Shown here: positions 25,046-32,080 of the stretch, in pieces
Layout of the letters: the number at the start of each line of letters is the position of its first letter
How positions within the stretch are numbered: position 1 is the first letter of the stretch
Assembly (NCBI RefSeq): GCF_016599145.1
Contig: NZ_JAENKO010000047.1
Coordinates: forward strand, 1 to 32,080
Direction of reading: 5' to 3'
DNA length: 32,080 nt
Origin: Tomitella cavernea
GTDB taxonomy: Bacteria > Actinomycetota > Actinomycetes > Mycobacteriales > Mycobacteriaceae
The notes under the pieces: model-generated
Databases searched by the model: none
What the model saw: only the letters and a program-made list of their open reading frames with translations
What the model was told of the DNA's origin: nothing
Translations under genes and position numbers: made by a program

Positions 25046-25762
25046 GTGCGTTCGACGGGCAGCCGGGTCATACTGACGACGATGATTGCGAAGCGACCGC
25101 ACCCCGACGCGCCAACCGATGCCCCCGGGGAGTCTTCCGACGAGGACCCCCGACGCCGGCGCTCGCGGTCGCGCCTGCTCGACGCCGCGACGAACCTGCT
25201 CAGCTCCGGCGGAGTGGAGGCCGTGACCGTCGACGCGGTGACGAAGGCCTCCAAGGTCGCGCGCACCACCCTGTACCGGCATTTCGACAACAGTGCCGCG
25301 CTGGTCACCGCGGCGTTCGAACGGCTCATGCCGCCGGTCGCGGCTCCGCCGATGCAGGGCACCACCCGCGAGCGGCTGATCACGCTGATGGACGCCATCG
25401 CCGAGTCGATCGAGGGTGCACCGTTGCATCTGACCGTCTTCGGGTGGCTGGCGATCGGCCCGGACCGCGCCGCGGCGGGCGACACCGATACCGACACCGC
25501 ATCGCTGCGCGAACGGGTTGTAACCCAGTATCGCGAGCCGTTCGACGCCCTCCTCGACAGCCCCGAGGTGCGCTCGGAGATCGGCGACTACGACAACACG
25601 CTGGCCATGCTGCAGCTCACCGGCCCGATGGTGTTCGCACGGCTGGCCGCGCTGCCGCCGGTGAGCCGGGAGCAACGCGCACGGATCGTCGACGACTTCC
25701 TCGCAGCCCGCCGGGTTTCCACGGATGGTGCGCGAGAAGGGACTCGAACCCTCACGTCCTAG
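25046..25762 (+). CDS. TetR repressor of the exporter; 3' end inside tRNA-Leu
   Basis: 238 aa. The DNA-binding domain spans ~38-84, with the helix-turn-helix at ~59-80 (VTVDAVTKASKVARTTLYRHF). The C-terminal part is the helical ligand domain typical of drug-efflux regulators. GTG 25046 has GGGAG 8 nt upstream; ATG 25082 is an alternative because CATACT ends exactly 7 nt before it. The last 12 residues (DGAREGTRTLTS) are encoded by the antisense of tRNA-Leu, and the stop TAG lies in the tRNA variable arm. The family end is therefore probably not conserved here; an earlier stop may have been lost. It probably controls the divergent exporter and itself. Confidence 0.9.
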   Translation: MRSTGSRVILTTMIAKRPHPDAPTDAPGESSDEDPRRRRSRSRLLDAATNLLSSGGVEAVTVDAVTKASKVARTTLYRHFDNSAALVTAAFERLMPPVAAPPMQGTTRERLITLMDAIAESIEGAPLHLTVFGWLAIGPDRAAAGDTDTDTASLRERVVTQYREPFDALLDSPEVRSEIGDYDNTLAMLQLTGPMVFARLAALPPVSREQRARIVDDFLAARRVSTDGAREGTRTLTS

Positions 25763-25810
25763 GACACTGGAACCTAAATCCAGCGCGTCTGCCAGTTCCG
25801 CCACTCGCGC
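25726..25810 (-). tRNA. tRNA-Leu (anticodon TAG)
   Basis: Class II tRNA with long variable arm. The acceptor stem GCGCGAG (25804-25810) pairs with CTCGCGC (25730-25736), the anticodon stem CTGGA/TCCAG encloses TAG at 25774-25776, and the variable arm GTGTCCTAGGAC and TTCGAGT loop follow. Discriminator A is at 25729 and CCA is encoded at 25726-25728. It overlaps the end of the convergent tetR frame by 37 bp. Confidence 0.97.
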
Positions 25811-25903
25811 GTGCGGGCTCAGCCTACGGCAGCGCCCGCTACGCTCCCCCATCGCGTGCGCCCCGTCACCGTCCCCGGAACGGTCACGGAGCCGCAGGTC
25901 AGG

Positions 25904-25909
25904 TACCGT
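25904..25909 (+). promoter_or_regulatory. Candidate leaderless -10 of lprD
   Basis: TACCGT ends 6 nt before GTG 25916. No Shine-Dalgarno is seen before that start. Confidence 0.4.
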
Positions 25910-25915
25910 CGTAGT

Positions 25916-26437
25916 GTGGCACGAACTCGACGACGGCACCGGGTGACACTGATCGTCTTCGTCATCGCCGCCGCCGCCACCTGTCTCGCGCTTGGCTGGT
26001 GGCAGTGGGACCGGTACGAGTCGGCGTCCGGCACCGGCCAGAACCTCGGCTACGCACTGCAGTGGCCGTTGTTCGCAGCATTCTGCGTCTACGGCTACCG
26101 GCGTTTCGTCAAACTCGAGGACCAGCAGGCCGAGATCGTCGATGCCGAGAGCACAGAGGGGTCCGACGGCTCCGACGCGGCAGCGACCGCCCCCGTCGGC
26201 CCGCGCCCCGCGGTGCCCGACGTCGGCCCCGGCATGCTCGGGCGACTGCTCGGGCGCGGCTCCGCCCCCGCCGTCACCGAGATCCCCGCGGATCTGCTGC
26301 CGCAGCGCGACGCCGCCCCGGCGAACGTCGCCGGCCCTGCTCCGGCCGAGCCTGCGCCCGAGGACCAGCGACTCCGCGAATACAACGAATACCTTGCTCA
26401 GCTCGATGAGCGCTCCACGAAAGGACGCGGCCGATGA
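25916..26437 (+). CDS. lprD: LprD-like membrane protein (Rv1343c type)
   Basis: 173 aa. A basic start (ARTRRRHRV) is followed by one membrane helix ending in AATCLALGWWQWDRYES. Then comes a conserved QNLGYALQWPLFAAFCVYGYRRF segment, partly a second membrane pass, an Ala/Pro-rich disordered linker, EIPADLLPQR, and the C-terminal REYNEYLAQL. These blocks match M. tuberculosis LprD (Rv1343c). Cys23 sits where that protein has been called a lipobox, but a second membrane segment follows, so true lipidation is doubtful. GTG 25916 fits family length. The stop overlaps the DUF3817 start (ATGA), so the two are coupled, as for Rv1343c-Rv1342c. Function unknown. Confidence 0.85.
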   Translation: MARTRRRHRVTLIVFVIAAAATCLALGWWQWDRYESASGTGQNLGYALQWPLFAAFCVYGYRRFVKLEDQQAEIVDAESTEGSDGSDAAATAPVGPRPAVPDVGPGMLGRLLGRGSAPAVTEIPADLLPQRDAAPANVAGPAPAEPAPEDQRLREYNEYLAQLDERSTKGRGR

Positions 26438-26832
26438 CCGAAGCCGAGGGCGTCGCAACGACGGACACGGGGCGATCCGCTTCCGGACTTGCTGAAGAGC
26501 AGGCACGCAAGATCCCCGGCGCACTGCTTCGCTTCCGAGTCCTCGCCTGGGTCACAGGCCTCTGGTTGCTGTCACTCACCGGGGAGATGATCTACAAGTA
26601 CCTGATACTTGATGACTCCGCCGAAGCACCCGGATGGTTCTTCTACGTCGCCCAGCTTCACGGCCTCTTCTACATGCTCTACCTGGCCTTCACGGTCGAT
26701 CTCGCGATCAAGGCGCGCTGGAAGGCGGGAACGACGATCCTGACCGCGATCGCCGGCACCGTCCCGTTCTTATCCTTCGTGTTCGAGCACATCCGAACCA
26801 AGCAGGTCAAGGAACAGTTCGGGCTCAGCTGA
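26434..26832 (+). CDS. DUF3817 membrane protein (Rv1342c-like)
   Basis: 132 aa with three membrane helices (about residues 33-52, 68-88 and 96-116). The family pattern is LLRFRVLAWVTGLWLLSL, then Y(K/L)YL, then FYVAQLHGLFYMLYL and a C-terminal FVFEHIRTKQV. It overlaps lprD by 4 bp (ATGA at 26434-26437). DUF3817 proteins are near-universal in mycolic-acid bacteria with unknown role; the conserved pairing with LprD suggests a membrane complex. Confidence 0.9.
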   Translation: MTEAEGVATTDTGRSASGLAEEQARKIPGALLRFRVLAWVTGLWLLSLTGEMIYKYLILDDSAEAPGWFFYVAQLHGLFYMLYLAFTVDLAIKARWKAGTTILTAIAGTVPFLSFVFEHIRTKQVKEQFGLS

Positions 26833-26834
26833 CG

Positions 26835-26868
26835 GAGCGTTCGCGGTTCCGCGGAACCGCCGACGCTC
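26835..26868. terminator. Bidirectional terminator hairpin
   Basis: 16-bp arms 26835-26850 and 26853-26868 pair with two mismatches around a CGCG turn. The hairpin fills the gap between the DUF3817 stop and the stop of the facing TIGR03086 gene, so it likely ends both transcripts. Confidence 0.8.
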
Positions 26869-27456
26869 TCACGCCGGCAGCGCCCACGCGGGGTCGCGGC
26901 CCATCCACGCCACGAGCTTGTGCGTGACCGTGGCGCCATCCGAAACCTGCACCTGCGGTCCGAAGACGTTCGGACCCCGCAGCACCTCCTCCGGCATCGG
27001 CTCGGCGAGCTTGTAGGAGAACGCGGCGACGTCGGCGGGGATCTCCGCGTCACGCCCCACGCTGTGCACGAGGTCCCACCCGTGGACGAACAGGTCGACG
27101 GCAGGGAACGACAGCCCCTCGCGCACCGAACGCGGTCCGCGCGGCGAATCCATGACGGCGTCCAGGTCCACTCCCGCGATCGCAGTGCGCGCCGGGCCCG
27201 CCAGGGAGGTCCACCATGCGCGCGGATCACCCTCGACGATGTCGCCGGGCCGCTCCGGGATCGACCACCCCGGTTCCTCCCCGCGCAGCAGCGCCGTGCC
27301 GAATCGCACCACGCCGCCCACATGCCCGAGCACGTCCAGTGCTCGCCAGCCCGCGCACGGCGACGGCTGCTCCCACTGGTCCGGCCCCACCGCCTCGACC
27401 GCGTCGGTGAAAAAGTGCAGGCCCCGGATGTAGGCCTCGTCCGCATCGATCGCCAT
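26869..27456 (-). CDS. TIGR03086/maleylpyruvate isomerase-like protein
   Basis: 195 aa. N-terminal DinB-like four-helix domain with EQPSPCAGWRALDVLGHVGG, the marker of the mycothiol-dependent maleylpyruvate isomerase N-terminal family. Later VREGLSFPAVDLFVHGWDL supplies further conserved Trp/His/Asp. Proteins of this TIGR03086 group bind a metal and are thought to use mycothiol; the reaction is unassigned. ATG 27456 (MAIDADEAY) was chosen because the longer frame is only the shadow of rdgB in another register. A GGGGA lies close before it. It is not part of the conserved lprD-rdgB block of mycobacteria and looks inserted. Confidence 0.85.
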   Translation of the reverse strand: MAIDADEAYIRGLHFFTDAVEAVGPDQWEQPSPCAGWRALDVLGHVGGVVRFGTALLRGEEPGWSIPERPGDIVEGDPRAWWTSLAGPARTAIAGVDLDAVMDSPRGPRSVREGLSFPAVDLFVHGWDLVHSVGRDAEIPADVAAFSYKLAEPMPEEVLRGPNVFGPQVQVSDGATVTHKLVAWMGRDPAWALPA

Positions 27457-27554
27457 GTCCCCAGGATTCCACTGCGGCCACCGGTGCGCAGGCGGAATGC
27501 AACCGCGAACGGGAAAGTAGCGCGCTCGCCCTCTTCCGCCGACCCCTGCGGCCC

Positions 27555-28196
27555 CTACACCTCGGCGAGGGTGCGCAGGACGGGCACCAGCTGCGCCAGC
27601 GCCCGCGCGCGGTGCGAGTCGGCGTCCTTCTCGTCGGCGCTCATCTGCGCGGCGGTACGGTCCTCCCCTGCGGGCATGAACACCGGGTCGTAGCCGAAGC
27701 CGTTGTCGCCGCGCGGTGCCCGGGCGATGGCACCGTGCCATTCGCCGTAGACTGCGGTCTCGTTGACCTCCGGCCCCTCCTCGCCGTCCACGTACTCGTC
27801 GGTGGGCACCACCAGTGCGCAGCACGAGACGAACGCCGCCTGACGCCGGTCGTCCGGCACGTCCGCCAGCTGTGCCAGCAGCAGCGCCGTGTTGGCGGCG
27901 TCGTCGCCGTGCGTGCCGCTCCAGCGGGCCGAGAGGACGCCGGGCATGCCGTTCAGCGCCGCCACGGTGAGCCCCGAATCGTCGGCGATGCACGGCAGCC
28001 CCGTCGCCCGTGCGCCGTCCTGCGCCTTGACGAGCGCGTTCTCCTCGAACGTCGCCCCGGTCTCGGGGGTCTCCGGGTACCCGGAGACCTCGTCGAGCCC
28101 CACCACCTCGAGCCCCGTGACATGCGCGGACGACAGCACCCGGCGCAGTTCCACCAGCTTCTTGGGATTGCGGCTGGCCACCAGGATCCGGCGCAT
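27555..28196 (-). CDS. rdgB: RdgB/HAM1 non-canonical purine NTP pyrophosphatase
   Basis: 213 aa. Hydrolyses dITP, ITP and XTP to monophosphates, keeping deaminated purines out of nucleic acids. Family blocks: ASRNPKKLVEL (substrate loop), TFEENALVKA, catalytic/metal Asp72-Asp73 in IADDSGL, GVLSARWSG, and GDNGFGYDPVF. The start ATG overlaps the rph stop by one base (TGATG at 28194-28198), so it is translationally coupled to rph, the usual order. Confidence 0.97.
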   Translation of the reverse strand: MRRILVASRNPKKLVELRRVLSSAHVTGLEVVGLDEVSGYPETPETGATFEENALVKAQDGARATGLPCIADDSGLTVAALNGMPGVLSARWSGTHGDDAANTALLLAQLADVPDDRRQAAFVSCCALVVPTDEYVDGEEGPEVNETAVYGEWHGAIARAPRGDNGFGYDPVFMPAGEDRTAAQMSADEKDADSHRARALAQLVPVLRTLAEV

Positions 28197-28987
28197 CAGT
28201 TGCCGAACGCCTTCTTCTTCGCCGGAGCGGCCGGCTGCGGGAGCGTCCCCGGATACGGCGCGGCGAGCGCCTCGCGCTGGATCGCGAACAGCTGCTCGCA
28301 GCCCGCCGTCGCCGAATCGAGCATCGCATCGAGCGTGGAGCGGGCGAAGGTGGCACCCTCGCCGGTGCCCTGGACCTCGACGAGCGTCCCCACGTCGGTG
28401 GCCACCACGTTCATGTCCACCTCGGCGCGCGAGTCCTCCTCATAGGGCAGGTCCAGGCGCACCCGGCCGTCCACCACACCCACCGACACCGCGGCGATCG
28501 CGCACGACAGCGGCTGCGGGTCGGCCAGCCGGCCCGCAGCGTCGAGGTAGGCGACAGCGTCGGCGAGAGCCACGTAGGCGCCGGTGATGGACGCGGTGCG
28601 CGTGCCGCCGTCCGCCTGCAGCACGTCGCAGTCGATGGCGATGGTGTTCTCGCCCAGCGCGGACAGGTCGATGCACGCGCGCAAGGACCGGCCCACCAGC
28701 CGGCTGATCTCGTGGGTGCGGCCGCCGACCTTCCCGCGCACCGATTCCCGCCCGCTGCGCGTGTGCGTGGACGAGGGGAGCATCGCGTACTCGGCGGTGA
28801 GCCAGCCCAGTCCGGAACCGCGCCGCCACCGCGGCACGCCCTCCTCCACGCTGGCCGTGCACATCACCCGCGTGCGGCCGAACTCCACCAGCACGGAGCC
28901 CGCGGGGTGGTCGGTGAAGCCGCGGGTGATGGTGATGGGGCGCAGGTCGTCGTCGGCCCTGCCGTCCGTTCGCGTAGTCACAGTCAC
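28196..28987 (-). CDS. rph: Ribonuclease PH
   Basis: 263 aa. Phosphate-dependent 3'-5' exoribonuclease that trims tRNA 3' tails; forms a ring hexamer. Seen are [10 protein letters not shown] at the start, [19 protein letters not shown], the Arg-rich [21 protein letters not shown], and [19 protein letters not shown] with catalytic and phosphate-site residues, then [15 protein letters not shown]. The C-terminus ends KKKAFGN. Start GTG 28987 may be leaderless (TAGGCT 6 nt upstream); GTG 28981 with a G-run upstream is an alternative two codons in. It leads rdgB. Confidence 0.97.
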   Translation of the reverse strand: MTVTTRTDGRADDDLRPITITRGFTDHPAGSVLVEFGRTRVMCTASVEEGVPRWRRGSGLGWLTAEYAMLPSSTHTRSGRESVRGKVGGRTHEISRLVGRSLRACIDLSALGENTIAIDCDVLQADGGTRTASITGAYVALADAVAYLDAAGRLADPQPLSCAIAAVSVGVVDGRVRLDLPYEEDSRAEVDMNVVATDVGTLVEVQGTGEGATFARSTLDAMLDSATAGCEQLFAIQREALAAPYPGTLPQPAAPAKKKAFGN

Positions 28988-28993
28988 CCCCCG

Positions 28994-28999
28994 AGCCTA
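28994..28999 (-). promoter_or_regulatory. Candidate leaderless -10 of rph
   Basis: TAGGCT on the minus strand ends 6 nt before GTG 28987. The intervening G-run could instead act as a Shine-Dalgarno for the GTG two codons later. Confidence 0.35.
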
Positions 29000-29099
29000 A
29001 CGCCCCCGCCGGAGCGTCCCCCGGCGACGGGGCCGTCTCCCCCGACGCCCGTCCGTCGGCGGTTTCCGCGCGCGGCGCGGCAGTCCGTACGCGGCGCGG

Positions 29100-29909
29100 C
29101 TACCCGTGCGAGGCGAGCCGGTTCGACGCGGAGGCGGGGACGACGTCCGCAACGAAGTCCGGGGAGACGACGTCCACCGGGCCGTCGTACTCGGCGCGGG
29201 CCTCGGCGAGGACCTCCGCGCGCGGCGTCCACGGCGGGATGTGCGTGAGCAGCAGCCGCCCCACGCCCGCGCGCTGCGCGATCCGGCCGGCCTCCGTGCC
29301 GGACAGGTGCAGCCCCGGGGGCCGTAGCTCGGGAGCGTGCGTCCACGAGGCTTCGCACAGGAAGACGTCGACGTCCCGCGCGAGCTCGACGACGTCGTCG
29401 CACATCGCCGTATCGCCGCTGTAGGCGAGGATTGCACCGTCGGCGGCGGTGATCCGCAGGCCGAAGGATTCCGGCGGATGACACACCCGACGCGGCTCCA
29501 CGGTGAGGCGGCCGACGGTGACGGCGACGCCGTGTTCCCACGTGCGCAGGTCGATGGTGTCGGACATGTCGTCGACCTCGCCCGCGATCTCCGCGGAGGC
29601 GGCGCCCAGCCGGTGCGCGGTGTCCGCGGGCCCATACATCAGCGCCCGGCCCGCCGCCTTGCCTGGCCCGTACCGACGCCACACGAGCAGCCCGGGAACG
29701 TCGAGGCAGTGGTCGGCGTGCAGATGGGTGAGCAGCACGACCGCCTCGCAGGGGTCCGCGTGCCGCTGCAGTGCGCCCAGCACCCCGCCGCCGAAGTCGA
29801 GGACCACAGGCGGTGTGCCCTCGGCCGTGAGGAGGTACCCGGACGCAGGCGAGTCCGGTCCGGTCACGCTGCCGGAGCAACCCAAGACGGTCAACCGCAT
29901 GGCGGTCAT
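29100..29909 (-). CDS. Metallo-beta-lactamase-fold hydrolase (Rv1339-like)
   Basis: 269 aa. Two-metal site THLHADHCLD (His62, His64, Asp66, His67), later AYSGDT and LLLTHIPPW, on an MBL fold opening with LTVLGCSGSVTGPDSPASGYLL. The protein matches M. tuberculosis Rv1339 along its length; that protein has been reported as an atypical cyclic-nucleotide phosphodiesterase, so cAMP turnover is a reasonable guess. ATG 29909 has AGGAGG 10 nt upstream; ATG 29900 (MRLTVLG) is possible. It stands between murI and rph, as in mycobacteria, with gaps of 84 and 112 bp. Confidence 0.93.
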   Translation of the reverse strand: MTAMRLTVLGCSGSVTGPDSPASGYLLTAEGTPPVVLDFGGGVLGALQRHADPCEAVVLLTHLHADHCLDVPGLLVWRRYGPGKAAGRALMYGPADTAHRLGAASAEIAGEVDDMSDTIDLRTWEHGVAVTVGRLTVEPRRVCHPPESFGLRITAADGAILAYSGDTAMCDDVVELARDVDVFLCEASWTHAPELRPPGLHLSGTEAGRIAQRAGVGRLLLTHIPPWTPRAEVLAEARAEYDGPVDVVSPDFVADVVPASASNRLASHG

Positions 29910-29993
29910 AGTGCCATGACCTCCTGCCGCACGCTCATCGACCTCGCGACGATGACGCGTTCGTCACCGCCGCCGCCGCATCTGCGCACGACG

Positions 29994-30827
29994 TTACACG
30001 TGTGCCACGGCCGTGAGAGCAGGTCCGAGGAAGCGTCCCGCGAGCCGCGCGAACTGATCCGGGTCGCCGGTGGCCAGGAACTCCCTGCGCGGGGGCTCGC
30101 CGCCGTGCGGGCGCAGAAGCTCGTTCTCGGTCAGTACGCGCAGAACGTCCTTGGCCGTCTCCTCCGCGCTGGAGACCAACGCGACCTCGTCGCCCATCGC
30201 CAGCTGGATGATCCCCGAGAGCAGCGGGTAGTGGGTGCACCCCAGCACCAGCGTGTCCACGTCGGCCTCCTGCAGCGGCGCCAGGTAGGACTGCGCCAGC
30301 CCCAGCACCTGGCGTCCGCTGGTGATGCCGCGTTCGACGAAGTCCACGAAGCGCGGGCAGGCCACCGAGGTGATGACGGCGTCGCGCGCGGCGGCGAAGC
30401 TGTCCTCGTAGGCACGCGAGGAGATGGTGGCGGCCGTACCGATCACCCCGATCCGGCCGGTGCGCGTGGTGGCCACGGCGCGGCGCACCGCGGGCAGCAC
30501 CACCTCGACCACCGGCACCGGGTAGCGCTCGCGAGCGTCGCGCAGGCATGCCGCCGAGGCCGTGTTGCACGCGATGACGAGCGCCTTCACCCCGCGGTCC
30601 ACCAGGTCGTCGGCCACCGCCAAGGCGTGCCGGCGCACGTCGGGGATCGACAGCGGCCCGTACGGCCCGTGGGCGGTGTCGCCGACGTAGCGGATGTGCT
30701 CGTCGGGCAGCTGGTCGATGACCGCCCGCGCCACGGTGAGGCCGCCGACCCCGGAGTCGAACACCCCGATCGCGCCCTCGCCCCCTCCTGCCGCAACGCC
30801 CGCCGCCGATGATCCGCCTGTGCTCAC
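29994..30827 (-). CDS. murI: Glutamate racemase
   Basis: 277 aa. Converts L- to D-glutamate for peptidoglycan stem peptides. The two catalytic cysteines are Cys87 (ACNTAS) and Cys197 (GCTHYP), with Asp24-Ser25 in FDSGVGG and [11 protein letters not shown] as further active-site blocks. A Gly/Ala-rich 18-residue N-terminal tail precedes the fold. GTG 30827 overlaps the rhomboid stop as GTGA, so murI is coupled to the rhomboid gene. Confidence 0.97.
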   Translation of the reverse strand: MSTGGSSAAGVAAGGGEGAIGVFDSGVGGLTVARAVIDQLPDEHIRYVGDTAHGPYGPLSIPDVRRHALAVADDLVDRGVKALVIACNTASAACLRDARERYPVPVVEVVLPAVRRAVATTRTGRIGVIGTAATISSRAYEDSFAAARDAVITSVACPRFVDFVERGITSGRQVLGLAQSYLAPLQEADVDTLVLGCTHYPLLSGIIQLAMGDEVALVSSAEETAKDVLRVLTENELLRPHGGEPPRREFLATGDPDQFARLAGRFLGPALTAVAHV

Positions 30828-31465
30828 TCCCCGATCTTCCCCTGCGCGGCCCGCCCGTCACCGCTCGGGTCGCGCCCCAGCAGCCAGGCCGCGGCGAACC
30901 CGCCTACCGCCCCGAAAAGGTGACCCAGCCACGACACGTGGGGCGACGACGGCAGCACGCCCCACAGCAGTGAGCCGTAAGCGACGAGGATGAGCACGCC
31001 GACGACGATGTCGGCCCAGTGGCGGGTGAACACCCCGCGCGCCAGCAGATAGACGAGCCAGCCGAACACGATCACCGACGCGCCGGCGACCTCCGTGCCC
31101 GCGCCACCGAACAACCACACCCCCGCGCCGCCGATCACCCACACGATCGCGGTCACGGCGGCCGCCCGTCCCACCCCGGACAGCGCCAGCACGTAGCCCA
31201 GCACCAGCAGCGGCAGCGTATTGGCGAACAGGTGCGGCCAGCCGAAGTGCAGAAGCGGCGCGAAGACGATCCCCCACAGACCGTCGATCGTGCGCGGTTC
31301 GATGCCCAGGCTGTCGAGGCGGCCGCCCATGATCGAGTCGATCAGTTCCAGGAGGTAGAGCACCGCGACGAATCCGACCACCGCGACGCCCGCGGACTTC
31401 CACCGCGGCATCGGCCCGGGGGCCCGCCCGCCGGCGCCCCGCATTACCGGCGGCGGGGAGCTCAC
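30824..31465 (-). CDS. Rhomboid-like membrane protein with altered GASV motif
   Basis: 213 aa, about six membrane helices. Rhomboid marks are [13 protein letters not shown] (His78, Asn82), Ser130 and His182 in [11 protein letters not shown]. It is the positional and sequence counterpart of M. tuberculosis Rv1337. The nucleophile motif, GASG in Rv1337 and most rhomboids, reads GASV (128-131) here, so activity is uncertain. GTG 31465 was chosen because it overlaps the upstream stop as GTGA and gives family length; the longer frame is a shadow of the neighbour. It is coupled to murI downstream by another GTGA. Confidence 0.9.
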   Translation of the reverse strand: MSSPPPVMRGAGGRAPGPMPRWKSAGVAVVGFVAVLYLLELIDSIMGGRLDSLGIEPRTIDGLWGIVFAPLLHFGWPHLFANTLPLLVLGYVLALSGVGRAAAVTAIVWVIGGAGVWLFGGAGTEVAGASVIVFGWLVYLLARGVFTRHWADIVVGVLILVAYGSLLWGVLPSSPHVSWLGHLFGAVGGFAAAWLLGRDPSGDGRAAQGKIGE

Positions 31466-32080
31466 CCGATCACCGCGCGGTAGGAGGGAATGCCGGCCAC
31501 CGACTCGGCGGCGAGCACCGCGTGCACCACGGCGCGCTCGACACAGTCCGCCGCCGGGCCGCACAACGCGGTCAACAATGCCAGGTCCCCCGGCATCTCC
31601 ACGGGCACCTGCGGGGCCGGGTCCGGCGCGCCGGGCGCATCGTGCAGGCCGGTGGCGACAGCGAAGAGCGTGTCGCCGTCCAGCGGCGAGTGCGCCGGGC
31701 GGATCGCCCGCGCCAGCCCGTCGTGCGCGACGGTGGCGAGCCTGCGGCACCCCGCCGGAGTCAGTGCGGCGTCCGTGGCGACGACGCCGATCGTCGTGTT
31801 GAGCACCGTGCCCTTCGCCGCCAAGCCGGCGAGGCGGGCACGGACCTCGGGCCCCGGGTCGCGGCGCAGCCCGGCGAACTCACCGGCCAACTCGGACCCC
31901 GCGCCCCACGGCACGCCACCCTGGTCGACGACGCTGCCGACCGGGTTGGCCACCACGATCGCGCCCACCGTCACGCCGTCGGCCGCTCCGCCGTCGATCA
32001 CCGCGCTGGCCGACCCGACGGCGCCCTTGAGCCCCCCGGCCCGCGCGCCGACGCCCGCGCCCACGCACCCGGCCGAGTCC
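31462..32080 (-). CDS. P1/DmpA-NylC-type Ntn hydrolase, N-terminus beyond window
   Basis: Partial: about 206 C-terminal residues, frame open to the window edge (DSAGCVGAGVGARAGG). This is the Rv1333-like member of the P1 (DmpA/NylC) family of self-cleaving N-terminal nucleophile hydrolases. The motif LNTTIGVVATDA marks the processing point: by analogy with NylC, the chain cuts between Asn and Thr (codons at 31795-31800) and the freed Thr becomes the nucleophile. Typical substrates are peptides or amides; the true one is unknown. The stop overlaps the rhomboid start (GTGA). In M. tuberculosis mec-cysO-cysM separates these two genes; here nothing does. Confidence 0.9.
   Translation of the reverse strand, partial: DSAGCVGAGVGARAGGLKGAVGSASAVIDGGAADGVTVGAIVVANPVGSVVDQGGVPWGAGSELAGEFAGLRRDPGPEVRARLAGLAAKGTVLNTTIGVVATDAALTPAGCRRLATVAHDGLARAIRPAHSPLDGDTLFAVATGLHDAPGAPDPAPQVPVEMPGDLALLTALCGPAADCVERAVVHAVLAAESVAGIPSYRAVIG

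Noticed and set aside
27457-28356. Long upstream extension of the TIGR03086 frame
   Set aside because: It overlaps rdgB in another register and has Arg/Pro-rich shadow composition.
29908-29913. CACTAT 7 nt before ATG 29900 as another leaderless promoter
   Set aside because: AGGAGG lies 10 nt before ATG 29909, so a normal leadered start explains this gene better.
31466-31750. Longer rhomboid N-terminus
   Set aside because: It is a shadow of the upstream hydrolase; GTGA overlap at 31462-31465 gives a normal rhomboid length.

Overview
This is a GC-rich actinobacterial chromosome segment. Several marks point to a mycolic-acid bacterium (order Mycobacteriales): a single-chain type I fatty acid synthase followed by acpS, an LdtMt2-type L,D-transpeptidase lipoprotein, LprD- and DUF3817-type membrane proteins, and a DUF3558 lipoprotein. 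The genus cannot be fixed from the sequence alone. Genes are mostly short operons on both strands, and no prophage, insertion sequence or CRISPR array was seen.

Layout. 1-716: two direct repeats, tRNA-His(GTG), a strong terminator and a stretch without a recognisable gene. 717-3814: a PLP-dependent threonine/serine dehydratase-like gene, facing an unrecognised exported protein with a near-consensus promoter and the L,D-transpeptidase. 3999-6179: tRNA-Lys(CTT) with promoter and terminator, a small helical protein translationally coupled to a DUF3558 lipoprotein, an 80-nt hairpin element, a DUF3618 membrane protein and the peroxiredoxin bcp. 6203-13039: a small membrane protein, a two-gene ABC exporter divergent from a NarL-type two-component system, a membrane-anchored YdcF-like protein, a TetR regulator and a VOC protein. 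13172-23176: acpS and the 9.3-kb fas gene, with a promoter region carrying three palindromes. 23333-25810: a 14-helix drug exporter divergent from a TetR regulator, with twin operators over the exporter promoter; the regulator runs into tRNA-Leu(TAG). 25916-32080: lprD, a DUF3817 gene, a TIGR03086 protein, rdgB, rph, a metallo-beta-lactamase-fold hydrolase, murI, a rhomboid and a truncated Ntn hydrolase.

From memory of the M. tuberculosis map, the window joins two conserved blocks. 2615-22929 matches the Rv2518c-Rv2524c neighbourhood (lppS, lysT, Rv2520c, bcp, acpS, fas), with extra genes inserted. 25916-32080 matches Rv1343c back to Rv1333. The exporter, its TetR gene and tRNA-Leu sit at the junction.

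How genes work together: FAS-I makes acyl-CoAs with ACP activation by AcpS; Ldt and MurI serve peptidoglycan; RNase PH and RdgB are RNA and nucleotide-pool housekeeping; the ABC exporter is probably controlled by the adjacent kinase and regulator. The observations most worth a second look are the fas promoter palindromes, the twin TetR operators, the tetR/tRNA-Leu overlap, a rhomboid with GASV instead of GASG, the helical protein/DUF3558 pair at the PE26 position, the 80-nt hairpin, and a recurring -10 element exactly 7 nt before start codons that suggests leaderless mRNAs. I found no clearly new multi-gene system; the helical protein/DUF3558 pair is the nearest candidate.
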